Assembly: GCA_949825025.1 (NCBI GenBank)
Contig: OX463786.1
Span: 11,646,387 to 11,710,386 of the forward strand
DNA from: Siphlonurus alternatus
Taxonomy: Eukaryota; Arthropoda; Insecta; Ephemeroptera; Siphlonuridae
DNA: 64,000 nt
Direction: 5' to 3'
Shown: piece after piece, positions 29,810-44,800 of the stretch
How positions within the stretch are numbered: position 1 is the stretch's first letter
Layout: each line of letters starts with the position of its first letter
Translations under genes and position numbers: made by a program
The notes under the pieces: generated by a model
The model's input: only the letters and a program-made list of their open reading frames with translations
The model's database searches: none
What the model was told of the DNA's origin: nothing

Positions 29810-32800
29810 GTGAATTCGTTTTTTCATAAGAATTTTTTTAGGCAAAATTCCTTTACGGAACTTTGGTCCAAACTGAAAAATACAGTAGATAATTCAAGAT
29901 TTATATTTTTTAGTTGATTGATAACCGAGAAAAGTTAATAAAAAAAAAAAACACTTTGCTTCATTTTCAAGTGCAAGATGGACCTTTGCGACAACAGTTG
30001 CGCAGCGCAAGTGCACTATTAACTTGAAGCCTCTATAGTTATTCACAACAAGATAATCATATGCAGGTTTTTGTAGAATCTGCGTTTATTAGGTAACGTA
30101 TGACTGTTGTTGCTATAATGTATGGTCATTCAGTTGAGCTTATAAACGCTAACCGTGCATTGTTAGTGAGAAAGTTATCTTCCTTCTTGGATCAAAACTC
30201 GTGATGGCCATAAAATATGCTCAGCCCAGTATGCATGCTATTTAAACGAACACAGCTCTAACAACATTGTAAATATTATAGCCATCATTTTGGAGAAAGT
30301 TATGCAATTTTCTGAACACTATAATATAATATATAATTATTAATTATAGTAAGTAACATTTACACATGCTACACAATACAATAAAACCTTGTCAGTGGAT
30401 TTTATACAATAATTTTATTAACTATTTTAAAAGAAACTTTAATTGTTTGATCCTTATTTATGTTTTTATATTGGAGGAATTTTAGATTAATTTTTGTGAC
30501 CAAATAATACCAGAATATTTTTTCGTGATGGAACATTAAATTTTTGTGAACATGATAAAAAGTCACATATATTATGCGGCATTTCAATCAAAGTTTCAAA
30601 GAGTATTGTTATTAGTTATTATATACTATAATAATACAGTTAAGTTATAAAATAATATCATGTTTATAATATTATTAGTAAAAATTAATTGTTAGCGCTA
30701 TAAAACCATAATAGGTAGGTTAATATAAAATGTATAATATAACTTCTTAATTATATCTGTTAATTATTATTATTTTTACGGTGTACGTGATGAAAAACAT
30801 GAAATAATTTACGATCTATCCATCTTGTTATAAATTATAAATAATATATTAATAATACACTCCGATTTATTGTATGTATACCGGCCTGTATGTCTGTAAA
30901 AATTAAGTTATAAAGATAAAATTATATTTACAGCGTTATCTATACACTTTTTTTTTTCCAAACATGTAAAAACTTTATAGTAAAAAAATAATTTGGTATT
31001 AAAATATAAATCAAACATACACTCCAATTTATTTAATATTCCCACCGGAAGTAGCCGGAAGTGAGAGGTTTCTGGTCGTCTGGTTCATGTCCGAATCTTG
31101 AAAAATTGTAAATATGTTAGTACTTTTCTTACAAACCTGAAGCCAAAATTTCAAAATGCAAATATATAAATAGGAAGACCAGAAACCTCTCACTTCCGGC
31201 TACTTCCGGCGGGAATTTAAAATTAATTGGAGTATACTTTCACCTTGAACTTCACCCTTGCCCTCTGTCTGGGGGCGTTGTCACAAAGTATAATTATGAT
31301 GGAGGTGTGCATGGTGAAAGTTAATTTGTTTGACAGCCTACGACTAGACTGGGTGCTCTTCTTACCCTCCCCCAAAATTCCAAATCTGCATTTCTTTGTC
31401 CAGAATTGAAGTTTTTACACATTTGTAAGCTTTTGAAAACTATAATTTATCATAATTTTATAAGTAAATATAACAAAGAGTTAACGAAATTTAATCTGAT
31501 TTTATTCGTGTATGTTCGTGAGACCTCGATTCGTGTTCCACCAATGATGTGGGTTGGGTCGTTTAATAAATGCTAGCACGAGTAAATATACTTTAAAATA
31601 AATGTGTTTAAATCAATATTAATCGTTAAAAGCAAATTGTTGACTTTACCAAGGATGAGCATGTCTACGTCATATCCGATAGCTTTTCCATCAGTTTGGA
31701 TGATTATTAATGGAACAGATTACGTCTTAAGTGACTAAAATTTGAACTCCACCCATGCTTTTCAGCTAGCGAACTTCTTGAAAACACATTAACCTTTATA
31801 ATAGCATGTATTTTTTGATGGAGTGTAAATCCTTGGGCTGCAGCATTGTTTCAAATTATTATTTATTTAGCAACAGTTACAGAACTAAAATTAAGGCACT
31901 AAATACAATAAAGTAGACAACATAATTAACACATTAAAAAAAATAAATATTGAATAAAACATGATACATAATAATAATAAAAATATATGTAATGCACTAA
32001 TTATACATTGTAAAAGGAGAAAAAAAATAATACTTTTCTTTCATGATAATTCAAATAAATAATAATAATAAAAAATCTTCATAAATGAAAGTAATAAAAC
32101 ATTTTGGCATTTCAAAGTTTTTTCAAACATGATTTGATTTTTTTTTCATCTTATCACTACAGCATTTAAAAAGATACATGACGATATATAAAAAAAAAAT
32201 ATATCATAAAATGGATCAATGTTATATCATATGTATATACAGTATATTTTTGGTATGTATATTCCTATGTAGTGCTATAATATATATAGATGTTATGGAA
32301 TTCTGAGGATTAGCCATTCATATAAAATATGTAAAATAATGTATATAAAAAATGCAATAAATTTGAAGGACTTCATAGATGTCATGAAAATGCATATTGT
32401 ATTTCATAACGATTGCTCAATTTTTTGTTTCAGAAAAAGGAGCTGGACTGGAAAGACCTTGTATGCGGGATGCGGACTGCATAGCCCCTAACTCCGTCTG
32501 TACAATCGGTACCTGTGCGTGTGCCAGGGACTTCGTGATGGTCCCTTACCCTGCCAGGTGTCTGCCAGGTAATTCAAATATTTAACGAACCTTGTGACAT
32601 TAGCAGGTGCTTAAGGGTGTAAGGCCACCTATGGCCACGGGGTAGACAGCGCCATCTCTTGACAAATTGGTTTTTTTTAATTTCTTACGAGCAGAGTTTT
32701 TAGAGCATCGACTTGAAACTGAATTAAGGTATGGACATTGACACTTTTGATACGCAGTAAAAATTTCACTGTCGTAGATGAAACCAATTTTTAAATTCAA

Positions 32801-35800
32801 GCCCAAAACTCATCTACGACAATGAAATTTTTACTGCGTATCAAAAGTGTCAATGTCCATACCTTAATTCAGTTTCAAGTTGATACTCTAAAAACTCTGC
32901 CCGTAAGAAAATAAAAACCAATTTGTCAAGAGATGGCGCTGTCTACCCCGTTGCCTTAGGTGGCCTTGCACCCTTAAACAGTATGGTCAAACTTCATGAA
33001 AAATTTTATTGCATACTTGGATAGAGGACCTCAAGTCAGTTTTTTTTTTCAAAGTTTTTGAACACTCTAGCACCTTTAAAATCATGTTGCAAATTGATGT
33101 GACGTCATGGTCATGCAAATATTTAACACACAAGCGTAGGGAGAGACGTTGCATGAACGTCACAGCGTCTTTATCCTTGATTTTCAGGGTGTTAGAGGGT
33201 TCAAAAAATCCGAAAAAAAAATTGATAATATATAACTTGAGGTTCTTTTTCCAAATATGCATAAATATGCAAATATGCATAATCTTCATAAATGTTTTCA
33301 TTATCACTGGAAAATTTCCTGTGTTACAAACTTTGAATACCACATCAATGGTATCATATACGTTTTATCCTATATTAAAATCAATGGAACCAGTTCCGAA
33401 ATCTCGAGTTACTGAGATTCATCCTTAACACCAAGTAAATATAATAAATGCTGATATATTTATTTTAACTCTACACACCTTAATTTACACAAAATAAAAT
33501 AAAGTGTAATAATGTCATCATGGTAATAAAATTAGTAATATCAATCAATAATTAATATCTTTTACGTTTTATTTACTTGTTTTATTATACAAATATTTAT
33601 ATACTTTAGGTTCTACCTTGTATGCAGACCGCATTAATAAATACTATAATATAATTATAGAGTATATTTATATATTTACATTTGTTATTGTATTGATTTT
33701 TATATCATGTTTTTATGTATGCTATACATATTTTAAAAGTTTAAAATCATAAAACTTGTAAATAAAAAATATATTAATGTTTCAATAAAAATTTAAAATT
33801 TTTAGTATGTATTGGCGTAACAAAATGAAACAAACGATTTCATCGTATATATATATAAATTATTTCTTCTTCATAAACAATATATAATTTTCTTTTCATG
33901 CCTTCAAGATTGATTTTTTATAATTATGTGAAAAAAATGCATTCTGTATTTTTTTTTATTATTATTCCGGGTATGTTTCATAACTATATTTCAATAAAAA
34001 AAAATGCGAGCTTTTAAATTTGCTGTACATTAAACAACCGTTTTTTTTTCTTTATTTGATTTAATATAACAGTTCGATCATTCTATTGACTATTGAATAT
34101 AATGAGATCAAGAGATCATTTTACTATAATATTATTAATAAATATATTCATAAACTCAGCTCTGATAGAATACATGAAGATGGCGAGTAAAATTGTTCAA
34201 ATTACTGATTTTTTTTTTAATTATTATAATATTTCTGTGGACTGAAAATTTAAAAAAAAAATTATAAGTTTTGTCAGTTTTGTGGCGTTATCTCTGACTA
34301 ACATGCTTATCATATAGATAATATTGACAAAAAATATTCTAGTTTTTTCACATTATTTATTTTTTATTTTATATAAATTTTTACAACGTCTACAGATCAA
34401 TATTAAATTAATAATAAAATTGTTTTAGATTTTTGAGTGATATAAAAATTTGTCAATAAGCTGTACGTAATGAGTTAAGAAATAATTACAGTTAAAAAAA
34501 ATGGGTAATTAAACTTTATTTCTTTCAATATATAATAATATTATAAATTTTTTGCTTCAAATGAACCCCACTCTTTTGTAAAGTCTCATCACGAATGACT
34601 GAATTTAACTTTCCAACTTTTCATGAACTCAACCTCTTGATTAGAATTTTGTGGATTTAAACCGGGTGATGTCAGATCTTTTTGAGCTCTCTAACACCCT
34701 TACTTGCATGCTGTAAAAAAACTGTGACGTCATAATTATGTAAATATGTAATACTCAAGCAAGGAAAAAGCATTGTGTGACCATGATGTCACCTCGATTT
34801 TGAGGGTGTTATATAAGAGTTCAAAAAAATCTGAAAAAATTGTCAAAACATAACTCAAGATCTATGCAAATCCGATTTTTTTTTTCATCAGGATGATCAT
34901 CATTGACTAATTTCTTTGTTACAGTTCCAAAATCGAAAAACGACCCTTGCGAGGATGATGTCCAATGTACTGAGGGGTTCACACTCGGATCATACTGCGG
35001 AGAAAGCAGACGGTGTGACTGCTATCCTCTATACCACTTCAAGAACGGATTGTGCCTACGGAGCGGGGAGTCCGGTGGGTGTGACGTCATAAACGTAAAA
35101 CGTCATTGATCACGTGACTATGACGTCATTGATAAGATGTTGATACTTGCAAGTATTCAAGAACGGATTGTGTCTAACGAGCGGGGAGTCTGGTAGGTGT
35201 GACGTCATAAACGTAAAATGTCATTGATTATGTGACTATATATGATGTCATTGATAAGAGATTGATACTTGCAAATATTCAAGAACGCGGATTGTGTCTA
35301 AGGAGCGGGGAGTCCGGTAGGTGTGACGTCATTAACCTATGACGTCATTGATCATTCATGTGATATACCCTCCGAAAGGGTAGAGTTTTCTTAGTCAATA
35401 TTTCAGCGTTGCAATTCACGAAGGAGTTATCCAGGTTTCTCACTATAACCACACGTGTTTATTTAATGTCACTGAATTAGGTTGGCGCTAACCGTAGGTA
35501 GTGACAAACCTGGATAATTTTCTCTTTCGTAAACCTCCCCATTTATTTTGCTGCAAAGTAACCCCTCCGACGCATTTAAAGTTTCAAAACTTATTCAGAA
35601 ACAAAATAGACATGAATTTCATACTTCCGGCTACTTCCGGAGGATTAATTTGCCTATAATAGATATAATATTATTATTTATTATCATGTTAAAAAAAATG
35701 GGTGTAAGATAACTGACTCACTTATTTCTCACTATTTTTACTATAATTTGCACCTCTAATCATAAAAAATAAAGCTCTTTGGGCGTAAACTTTTAACAAC

Positions 35801-38800
35801 GTTATCTTGTCTGAGAAGTTATCACTCAGAGACTATATATACCTGCAGTAGGTTGTATCGATGGGGGACTTATAAAAGTGTCTATACACAGCCCTTAAGG
35901 GTGATGTCATAAATGACGTTTGACATCAAGGTATTTTTATTGGTTGCGATTCACGAAGCAGTTATCCAGGTTTCTAACCACGTTTAGCTTATTCAAGTTT
36001 AACTATGTGGTTTAACATGTACACGTAAAACAGGTAGAGTTAAACGTGGTGAAGTTAAACGTGGTTAGAAACCTGGATAACTGCTTCGTGAATCGCTCCC
36101 ATTAGTGATAAGAAGAAACACAGCGACTGAAGTTTACTCCACAAATTCAATACATTCGATACGATGTAGACAGCAAGTCCCCCGTCGGTATACTTTAACA
36201 GTATTTTTCTTTTTGCACAGAATAAGACTTTTCTTTCCTTGCACATTTTCATGACAAAATTATTTAGTTTAATGGTCCATACATATAATATGCCATCATT
36301 ATAGTTTGAACTTTTAATGAACTCAACATCTCTGCACTCACGTCTTTTATGTCTTTGTTTCTTTGAAAATGTTTATACATCAAAAGATTTAGTGTAGTAT
36401 TGCAGTCACCAACATAAAGGTCACTTATTTCTTCTTTTCCTCATAATTTTTATAAACTGTAAACTGCACTCTGTATGGTAACTTTCTCTACTTCTAATGG
36501 AGGCTTCAAGTAGTGTTCCCCAGCAAGAAAATTTTCTCCATGTTAGAAAATTTGAATTTTTTTCTCTGTAACTATTTTAGCTATTGATTTGAAAAAATAA
36601 CCTATCTCCTCCATTTAGAAGTCTTCTATATAATAATGAATCAAGAGCTTATTTTCCTCTAAAAAAATCTTTGTTGCCAAATTTTTTTTTTTTTTTTTTT
36701 TACATAATATGGTACATAGGACGGTGGGAACACCACAAAATCACCTGACTCGAAGCCTCTATTCCCGATCAATCAATGGCTCACCTTTTTGCACTTTTTT
36801 ATATTAATTGATAATAAATCCATGGATATAAAATATTCAAATAAACAAAGTATGCATCATCTTTGATTATCGTATTATAGTATATATTATATAGTCATCG
36901 CCTTGGAAAATTTCCGTTTGCAGCTTTGTTAATCACCATGTTCTGTGAGTATATATCACAATGGCGAGCAGCAAAAGGGAACTTTTCAGAGGCAAGGAGT
37001 GTACGTTAATTGCAAGAAGGGCTCGCTCGAAGGGTTGCAGATATTCAGGCGCGAGATGAGAAAATAAGCGCCTGATTCGCCGCAACCCTTCGTGCTTTCA
37101 GCGTCTTAATATATATTACACATGTACAGTATAATATTTATATAAAGTATAATTTTCTCGGTTGTGCATCAAAATAGTGAATTATTATTTCAACTACCAA
37201 TGTTTAGCAATATAAATAGTACACTAGAATAATTAAACTGTGTTCTATAAAAGTTTAATATTTTATTCACTATAAGTTCATTCACAACAAAGTTGGATGG
37301 TGGTGCCTCTAACGACTATTTAAGTAATTAATTTTAAAGAAAAATTTAGCTTTTTGTGATATCACTTATCAGCGTTTTGATACTAATTATATATAATTAA
37401 ATATCTTGTGCCGTTGTTATTGATACGTTGACATATACTGCAGTATTTTTTTTTCGATATTTTTGTTCATAACTTAAATGAACAACCTGCATTATTTTTT
37501 TATTGCAAATTATGGTTATTTAAATACAGCTAGGATCTCGAGTTAAGAGGTGTAAATTTGTTTTAGATGTGTTTAAATTCTCTAAAACACCATTAAAATC
37601 ACAATGCAAAAATGATTACTTCATACTCTTGTAATGCCTCATTCTATACTTAATTCTGTTAAATATTTTATTTTCATTTTTTTATTGATTTATGATTTAT
37701 TGAAATATGAAATATTATTAGAATTTAATAGTTCTATGGAAGTCACTAGAAATTTTGCTTATAGAGTTATATCGCAATAATGTAAAAACTGACTGATAAT
37801 AAAAAAGGGATGTAAAATATCCTGTCAGGATATCATGGTATATGAATATAAAATTGTGTCAATATTTTCTGATGCAATTTAAAAGGAAACTTCACCACAC
37901 GATAGTGGTTTTAAAAAACCCAGCAATTCTTAAAATTCATTTTATGTGTCAGTTTATTTTACATAGTAAATTTAATAGTTTATTTTTACATTATATAATT
38001 GCATGTCCAGGTTGACAGGTTGCAATAAAAATGATTGAAAGTTACTTTATTATAAGACTATAAAAGTTTTTCCTGTAAATTTTCTTTACTGCACTTATCT
38101 ACGGTCTTACTTAACTTATTTACTTACTTATCTTAGGTACGGAGATATATACTGTATACGTACATACACCTCCGTACCTCCGTACAGCATATACGTTACG
38201 TCTGATCTGCAGGATTACAGCACTCAATGGAGTATCGACCTCAATTTTTTTTTTATTGCATAAATGGATAGAGGGTGCAAAGTTATATGTTACCCTGATT
38301 TTTTTTCAGATGTTTTTTTGAGACTGACAACTATTTTTAAAAAATTACTGAAAGTTATTTTTGTGACGTCACGAGGCGGCAAGTCCTATATTTTTCTTAA
38401 AGAGCGGCGTCTCGTGACGTCACGAAAGGGACTTTCAATAATTTTTTAAAAATAGTTCCCGGGCTCAGAATAATCTGAAAAAATCAGGGTAGCATAACTT
38501 TGCACCCTCTATCCATTTCTGGAATAAAAAAAAATTGAGGTCGATACTCCATTGTACGAGACAAACTGATCTTTTCTCTTTTTGTAATTTTGGAAAAGTA
38601 AAAAAATTAGATAACCCTAAAAAAATTCAAGTTTATCTCAGTAAACTGTACGTCAACTCTCATGAAAAGAGTAGGGGTAACGTTTGTGCAGCAGTTCCTA
38701 GGTACACTACATTTTTATCTTAATAGAGTGTACACTTTTTGGTATAACCCAAACGATGCTCTTGTAGATATTGGAAGAGATTTAGCGATTAAAAAAGAGT

Positions 38801-41800
38801 TTTCCCTGTCTGTTACTTGGTATAAATTAAATTACCTATTAAATCGCTTCTTATTAATGTTTGCTGAAACGATCCCATTTAACTTTTTTGGGATGATATT
38901 AAATGTGTTTTTTTTTTATACTTTCCCTAGATGCAAAAAATAATTATAAATAATGAAATATATTAGTTGATATGACGTCAGGGACCTTAAGTTAAGCTTT
39001 CTGATAATATTCAGTTGGAGTGTATTTGTTCAGTACACTCCAGCATTCAAATAAAAATGTCCCATATATTTTTACATGTCCAGATCAGATATTTATATTT
39101 GAATGGAACGTACGTACACTGAAAAGCATGAAAAATAAGTTGAAATCTCCATATTATATTAAACTTGACAAAAAATTGAATAAAAAAATGCACTTTAAAT
39201 GCACTTTTAGTGATGTACACAACCAAATCAATATTCAAGGATGTTTCAAATATCCTTGAAAGGAAAATACATTATTAATAATAAAAAAAAAACTTAACAC
39301 ACGTCAATAGTGATATAAAATGCTAGTACGCGTTCTTGCTAGTACGCCACATACATATCAATAATATGTATGCTAATGTACTAGCTACGTGCATGTTACA
39401 CGCATACGCGGAACGACATTGTTCTTCTGGGTAACACAACATTATTTTTCTTAACTGACGAGTCTTTGCATACAAATTTTACGTTAATTATTCTTAATGC
39501 ATTGTTACGTGTAATTTTTATGACTGTACTTTGTGCATTATAATTAATGAAATATTTTAAGTTGCTATCGCAGTCTTATATTATATAATGTGATTGAAAA
39601 AAATATTTGATTTAAAAAATTATTATTTCTTGAAAAATTTATTCAGGGAAAAACCTGTTGCAATGGTTATTCCATTGCAAAATTGTATTGCAAATATGCG
39701 TTGCGTTTTGTTCTGCATATAGGACTGTGTTAGTATCTCGCTATTTCCTGCCAACTGTTATATTATGTAACATGAGGAAAATATAATAAATAAATAAAAA
39801 TATAAGTATGTAACTTAATCACAAGTTTTTTTAAGTTTTGATACATTGACTGCACTTGACAATTTTATTTAATTAAGGTTTAATCAAGTTTCTTTAGTTA
39901 TAAAAAAAAGTTGATTTTTTTTTTAAGAAATGCAAAATAATATTTTCATGAACCTTGAACAATATACCAATATTGGTCACAATTTGTTAAGTTTTGATAC
40001 ATCATGGCATTAAATATGACCTTAAAATTGAATTAAAATTTCCATGTTTTTTTTAGTTTAAAAAAAAATGAGCTTCAAAATCGAATAAAAACAACGAATA
40101 ATTATTCTTTATGAGACGCATGCAGTGCATTTAAAGTAAAATATATATTATTATCCCTGGTATGGTATACCAATCGCCTTGGAAAATTTCCCACTTGCAG
40201 CCTTGATGTTAATTACCATGTCCTGTGTTATACTTACGGTGCATGGTGATTAACAAACTGCAAAGGGAAATTTTCTGAAGCGATGACTGTACAATAATAT
40301 AAATATTCGTAAAAAAAAGTCAGTTTTGATGCTAAACCAGTACACCATGACTGCATTAATTTTACTTCAAAATCAATTTATTTCTTACGTTATTTAATTA
40401 AAAAAATAAATATTGAAAGAACGGTTTAATTAGCACACGAGTGAACGATCTTTTGGTGACTCAAAAACGTGTGAAGTCAAAGTGTTGATTGTGTGGTCGA
40501 GTGTGAAATCGTGAGACACGAGTCACAAATCGAACAGAACTTCCTTGTTGTCCGGAAAAAACGTCATAGGGAGGCATTCACAGAAGTTATCACGAACTTA
40601 TTATCAGTGCACACGTTATTGATGCTAAATCTTATAATGGTATGATTCATACATAACGCACAAACAGGATGAGTTTTTTATTGCCTTTTATGATTAAAAT
40701 ATGAAAAATTATCGATGGGGAAATTTCAAAATATTCTCCTATAGTTTTGATGATCCGATTGTTATAATCTTAATTTATTAATGTTTAATTTTTTGGGTAA
40801 ATGAATACACCTAGCTGTGAATGGACTCTATAATTTTTTTCATTTGCCTCTGGTAAGATAAGTCTATAAATAAAATATAAATTGAATGCATAAAATTAGT
40901 ATAAGCCAAGGTATTGAAGATCTGCATGTGTAATAATTTTAAAATTAAATTTTGACAGCTTAGTATACTTTGAATCACCATCGTCAAACTCATGTCATCC
41001 TGATAAAAAAAAATAATTATTGATTAATTGGTATTTTGGGGCAATTGAAAAAAAAAATAATAATAAAGCCAGTTTCATATAAGGGTACTGCTCAAATGAC
41101 ATTAAAAAATGACAAAAGTCCTGCAATATACAACCCTGGGCAGCCTGAAATTTACCTTTGCTGATTTTTCTGGTCTCCATGCAAGAGACAGAAATATGCA
41201 AATTTTCAAATTTGGGGAATAAGAGGAGCATTAAGTATATAATATATAAATAGTATTCGATATTAACGTATTATATTGATTATTAATGAAACATATTTTT
41301 ATAATATAGTACTATTATAATCATTGAGAGTGGCGCAATGCATTAGCCAGTTCTCGTTTGATCACCGACGTCAAGCTACGTCTCTGGTAGTACTTGGATG
41401 GGTGACCGTTTCAAGTAAAAATTACGTTGTTTCCTCCCTCCCTGGGGTAAATTCATCTCGCTTTCCACCTAGTGCAGTGATGCAATTGTGTGTGATTCCC
41501 CAGGCTTTGGACATCACTATGGTCCATTGATAAAAAGTAGAGGTGTCCGTCCTGACTGCATGAGGTTTTCCACAGTTCCCTCATAATCAGTCTCACCTCA
41601 GCGAATGCTGGGACGCGTAACAAGCCGTGGACATAATCCTTTCCCTCCCTTATCCCTATTCTCATTACCCCACCTTGAGCTTAAAGCTTATAAAGGTATA
41701 TTCTTGTAAAAAATAATAATAATAAAATAGTATACATTATAAACATCATCAAGTAAACTAAAAAGAATTAAAATATTTCTTCTCGTTTCAACATTTTGTG

Positions 41801-44800
41801 CAACGAGTTTTAAGTCCGCACCCTACATATATATAGTAATTATATACTATATACTGATGTATAATATATATAGCCAATTATATATAGCCATCCCAAAATC
41901 GTAATAGTTCACCACACCCTCTTTTTTGCGTGACAACGCCCACGAACAGTGCTGTTCGTGCTTTTAATTTCCCTACGTAAAAACGTCTTTATCATAAATT
42001 TTGCAATGCGGTACGTTCTCATATTTCCTAGAATTACAACCACAAAAAATTAAACTCATATTATACGTGAGCATGTTATGGCGCCACTGTACATGATAAT
42101 GTATGGAGCTGTGGGAAGCTCTTTTTATCAATAAATTTGTCACACAATCAGATCATTGTGCAACATATAATATCATCCCCCAGTCCCGAGTGGATCGATA
42201 AATTGCATTAAAATTGAAAATTTTTATGGAACTTTTAAACTTTTTCAAATGTGTATGGATATTAAAAAAAAACATGAGTCGCCACCATGCCTCATGCATA
42301 CGTAACTCAACAATAAATTAATAAATTACTTTGACAATGCATGATAATGAAATATGATGGTGTGGAAAATAACATATTCTTTCAATACTTAGGCGGGTCG
42401 CTCACAGAATCGTATTTCTGTGATCCGATCGTACGTTTCTCATTTAGAACTGGTTCTAAATTTCTTATACGAAGGCATACGATACAAAGCTGTGTGCGCA
42501 ACTATACACCTGATTGCATATAGATTCTTATTTTTTTAAATCATGTACTGCGGAATCAAGAGATTCTGTGGATTCTGTGCAGGCGCGGATCCAGGAAAAA
42601 ATTTCGGAGGGGGCTGCCTCCATAAGGCCAATGTTAAAAAAAAATTGGAGTGGGGGAAGTACCTATATTGCCCATGCTAAATCGAAAATTTCGGGGGGGG
42701 GGGGATGCAGCCCCCCTAGTTCCCCCCCCCCTGGATCCGCGCCAGATTCTGTGTGAAACAGCCCTTAAAAGTGTAAAAAACAGAAATATCTGAGAAATAA
42801 TTAATATTATGACTACTATAATAGTGCTACAATAAATTAAATCATTAAAAATGCATTTAAAAATTATAAGATGCGACGACTAATAATTACAACATATATT
42901 TATATATAGTATGTAAAATATATCGTCCATCGTCAGTAACAGGTGAGCTATTTTGCCTATATACCATGATCTTGTTGCAATATGAGCTGTATGCTATTTC
43001 AGGTGAGCGCAATTATGAGCTTTATTTTATTACCGATTTACAGCTTATAATTGCGCTTACCTAAAATAGCAGACAGCTCTTTACTGCAACGGAATCGTGG
43101 TAAGCTCATTAATCATTATTCCGGACTATATCGATAAACTATTATGCATGCCGCATACTCTAATCACAAATTTCTTTAGCCTGTATTACACAATACAATT
43201 TCACATGCAATTTTTTCTTGAAATAAAATTTTATTCCCATATAAACAAATGGAGCTGAAGTTTTCTTGTACATGTAAGGTAAAATTGTATGCAATAATTA
43301 AAAAAAAATTTATCGTGTAATACCGACTTTATATAATAGGAAACCTCTGTTTCCCGTATACTTTTAATAATGAATAAAATATTAACAACAAAAAAACAAA
43401 ACAAAACAATTAATTCAAAGAAAAACTAATTAGTTATTTTTTTCTGTGGTTTTTTAATATAAAATTTTTCGTATTAAAAAAAAAAAAAAACTTGTGGCTA
43501 TACTCCAACCGGTGTGTTCATCACACATAAAAGAGAGAGGGGAGGAGTTTTTGATGACGTCACTTGAAGAACGGATAAGGCGAGGCTTTATATTAAAGGT
43601 TGAAGCTCGTCTTTCTGTCAGTCTCATCTCAACCATGTTCAAGTTCGGTCTATTACTTTTGGTTACCGTAGCCGTATCGGCTCAGAATAATAATGGTGGA
43701 CATGGTTATGCACCACCCCCAACTACTCAACCCCCTCGTCAAGGACAAAGACCAATTCCTTCTCAACCACCTCATTTAGGAGGGGGTGGTGAGGAGCATG
43801 GAGGGATAGATTTCCCAGGGCAAGGAACTCATCAACAAGCTGGACGTGCTGGTATGTTTTATTATACTTTTTATAATGACTTTGTAAAATTACTTGTACA
43901 GATATATTTAAATTTGCTTCCAGAAAAAGTATAGATTTTTTTTTTTACTATATTTCTTTAGTAGTTTCTATTGATGATTTGAAGAAAATAGCTGAAATGC
44001 AGTGTCAAAAAGTCACAAAAATTTACATTTTGCCCAAATAGTCTCAAAAACAAAAGATAGTCTAAATAGTCATTTTTTTTAAAGGCTTATCTTAATTCAC
44101 TTCTGGAGATCGGTGGACATCCTAAATGACAACAAAATAGTCCTCATATGCACAAAAAGTCGAAATTACTTTTTTACGCTCTCTTCATAAGAAATAAATC
44201 TGTGGAGTACAAGGGAGATATAAACTTAATGTGCTAGTCATGAGACAAAATTGTAAATTTCTGCAGCAATTTGTAATTATAAATTAAATAGAAATGACAA
44301 TGTATAAATATTATAATGCTCTTCAAATGATACTAGTATGTAGAATATGACAAGATCTAATATATGTATATTGTGGTTAATCAATCACTGTATATACTAC
44401 CGAATGATCAAATAAATATTTATATTATCAAAATATTTTGTATTACTACCTAGTATTTTTAAATTGCAGAAATACAATGTATATATAAATACATAGAAAT
44501 ACTTATGTGTTCATAAGTACAGTCGTCCCCTCGGAAAATTTCCCTGTGCGGCTTTGTTAACCAGTAACACAGGGTAATTTAACAAGACTGCAAGTGGGAA
44601 ATTTTCTAAAGCGACGAGTGTAACCTCGGGATAACGTGGATGTTCTGTTTTTAAGTTTCCATTCAACCTATGAAGATGCGATGAACTTTTTGGGGATGGT
44701 ATATAAGACTGGGTGCTCTTCTTAAGACTCCCCAAATTACAAATCTACGTCTCTTTTGAAGCTGCATGAATTCAAATTCGTATACTGTCCCGTGAAGTAC

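Noticed and set aside
32600..33428. Frames on both strands of the hairpin repeats in EB intron 2
   Set aside because: They follow palindromic repeat sequence and are not kept between copies.
38535..38943. Plus-strand frame encoding a 93-residue sequence
   Set aside because: AT-rich, no recognisable domain, adjacent to a MITE; nothing shows it is a gene. It might be a transposon remnant.
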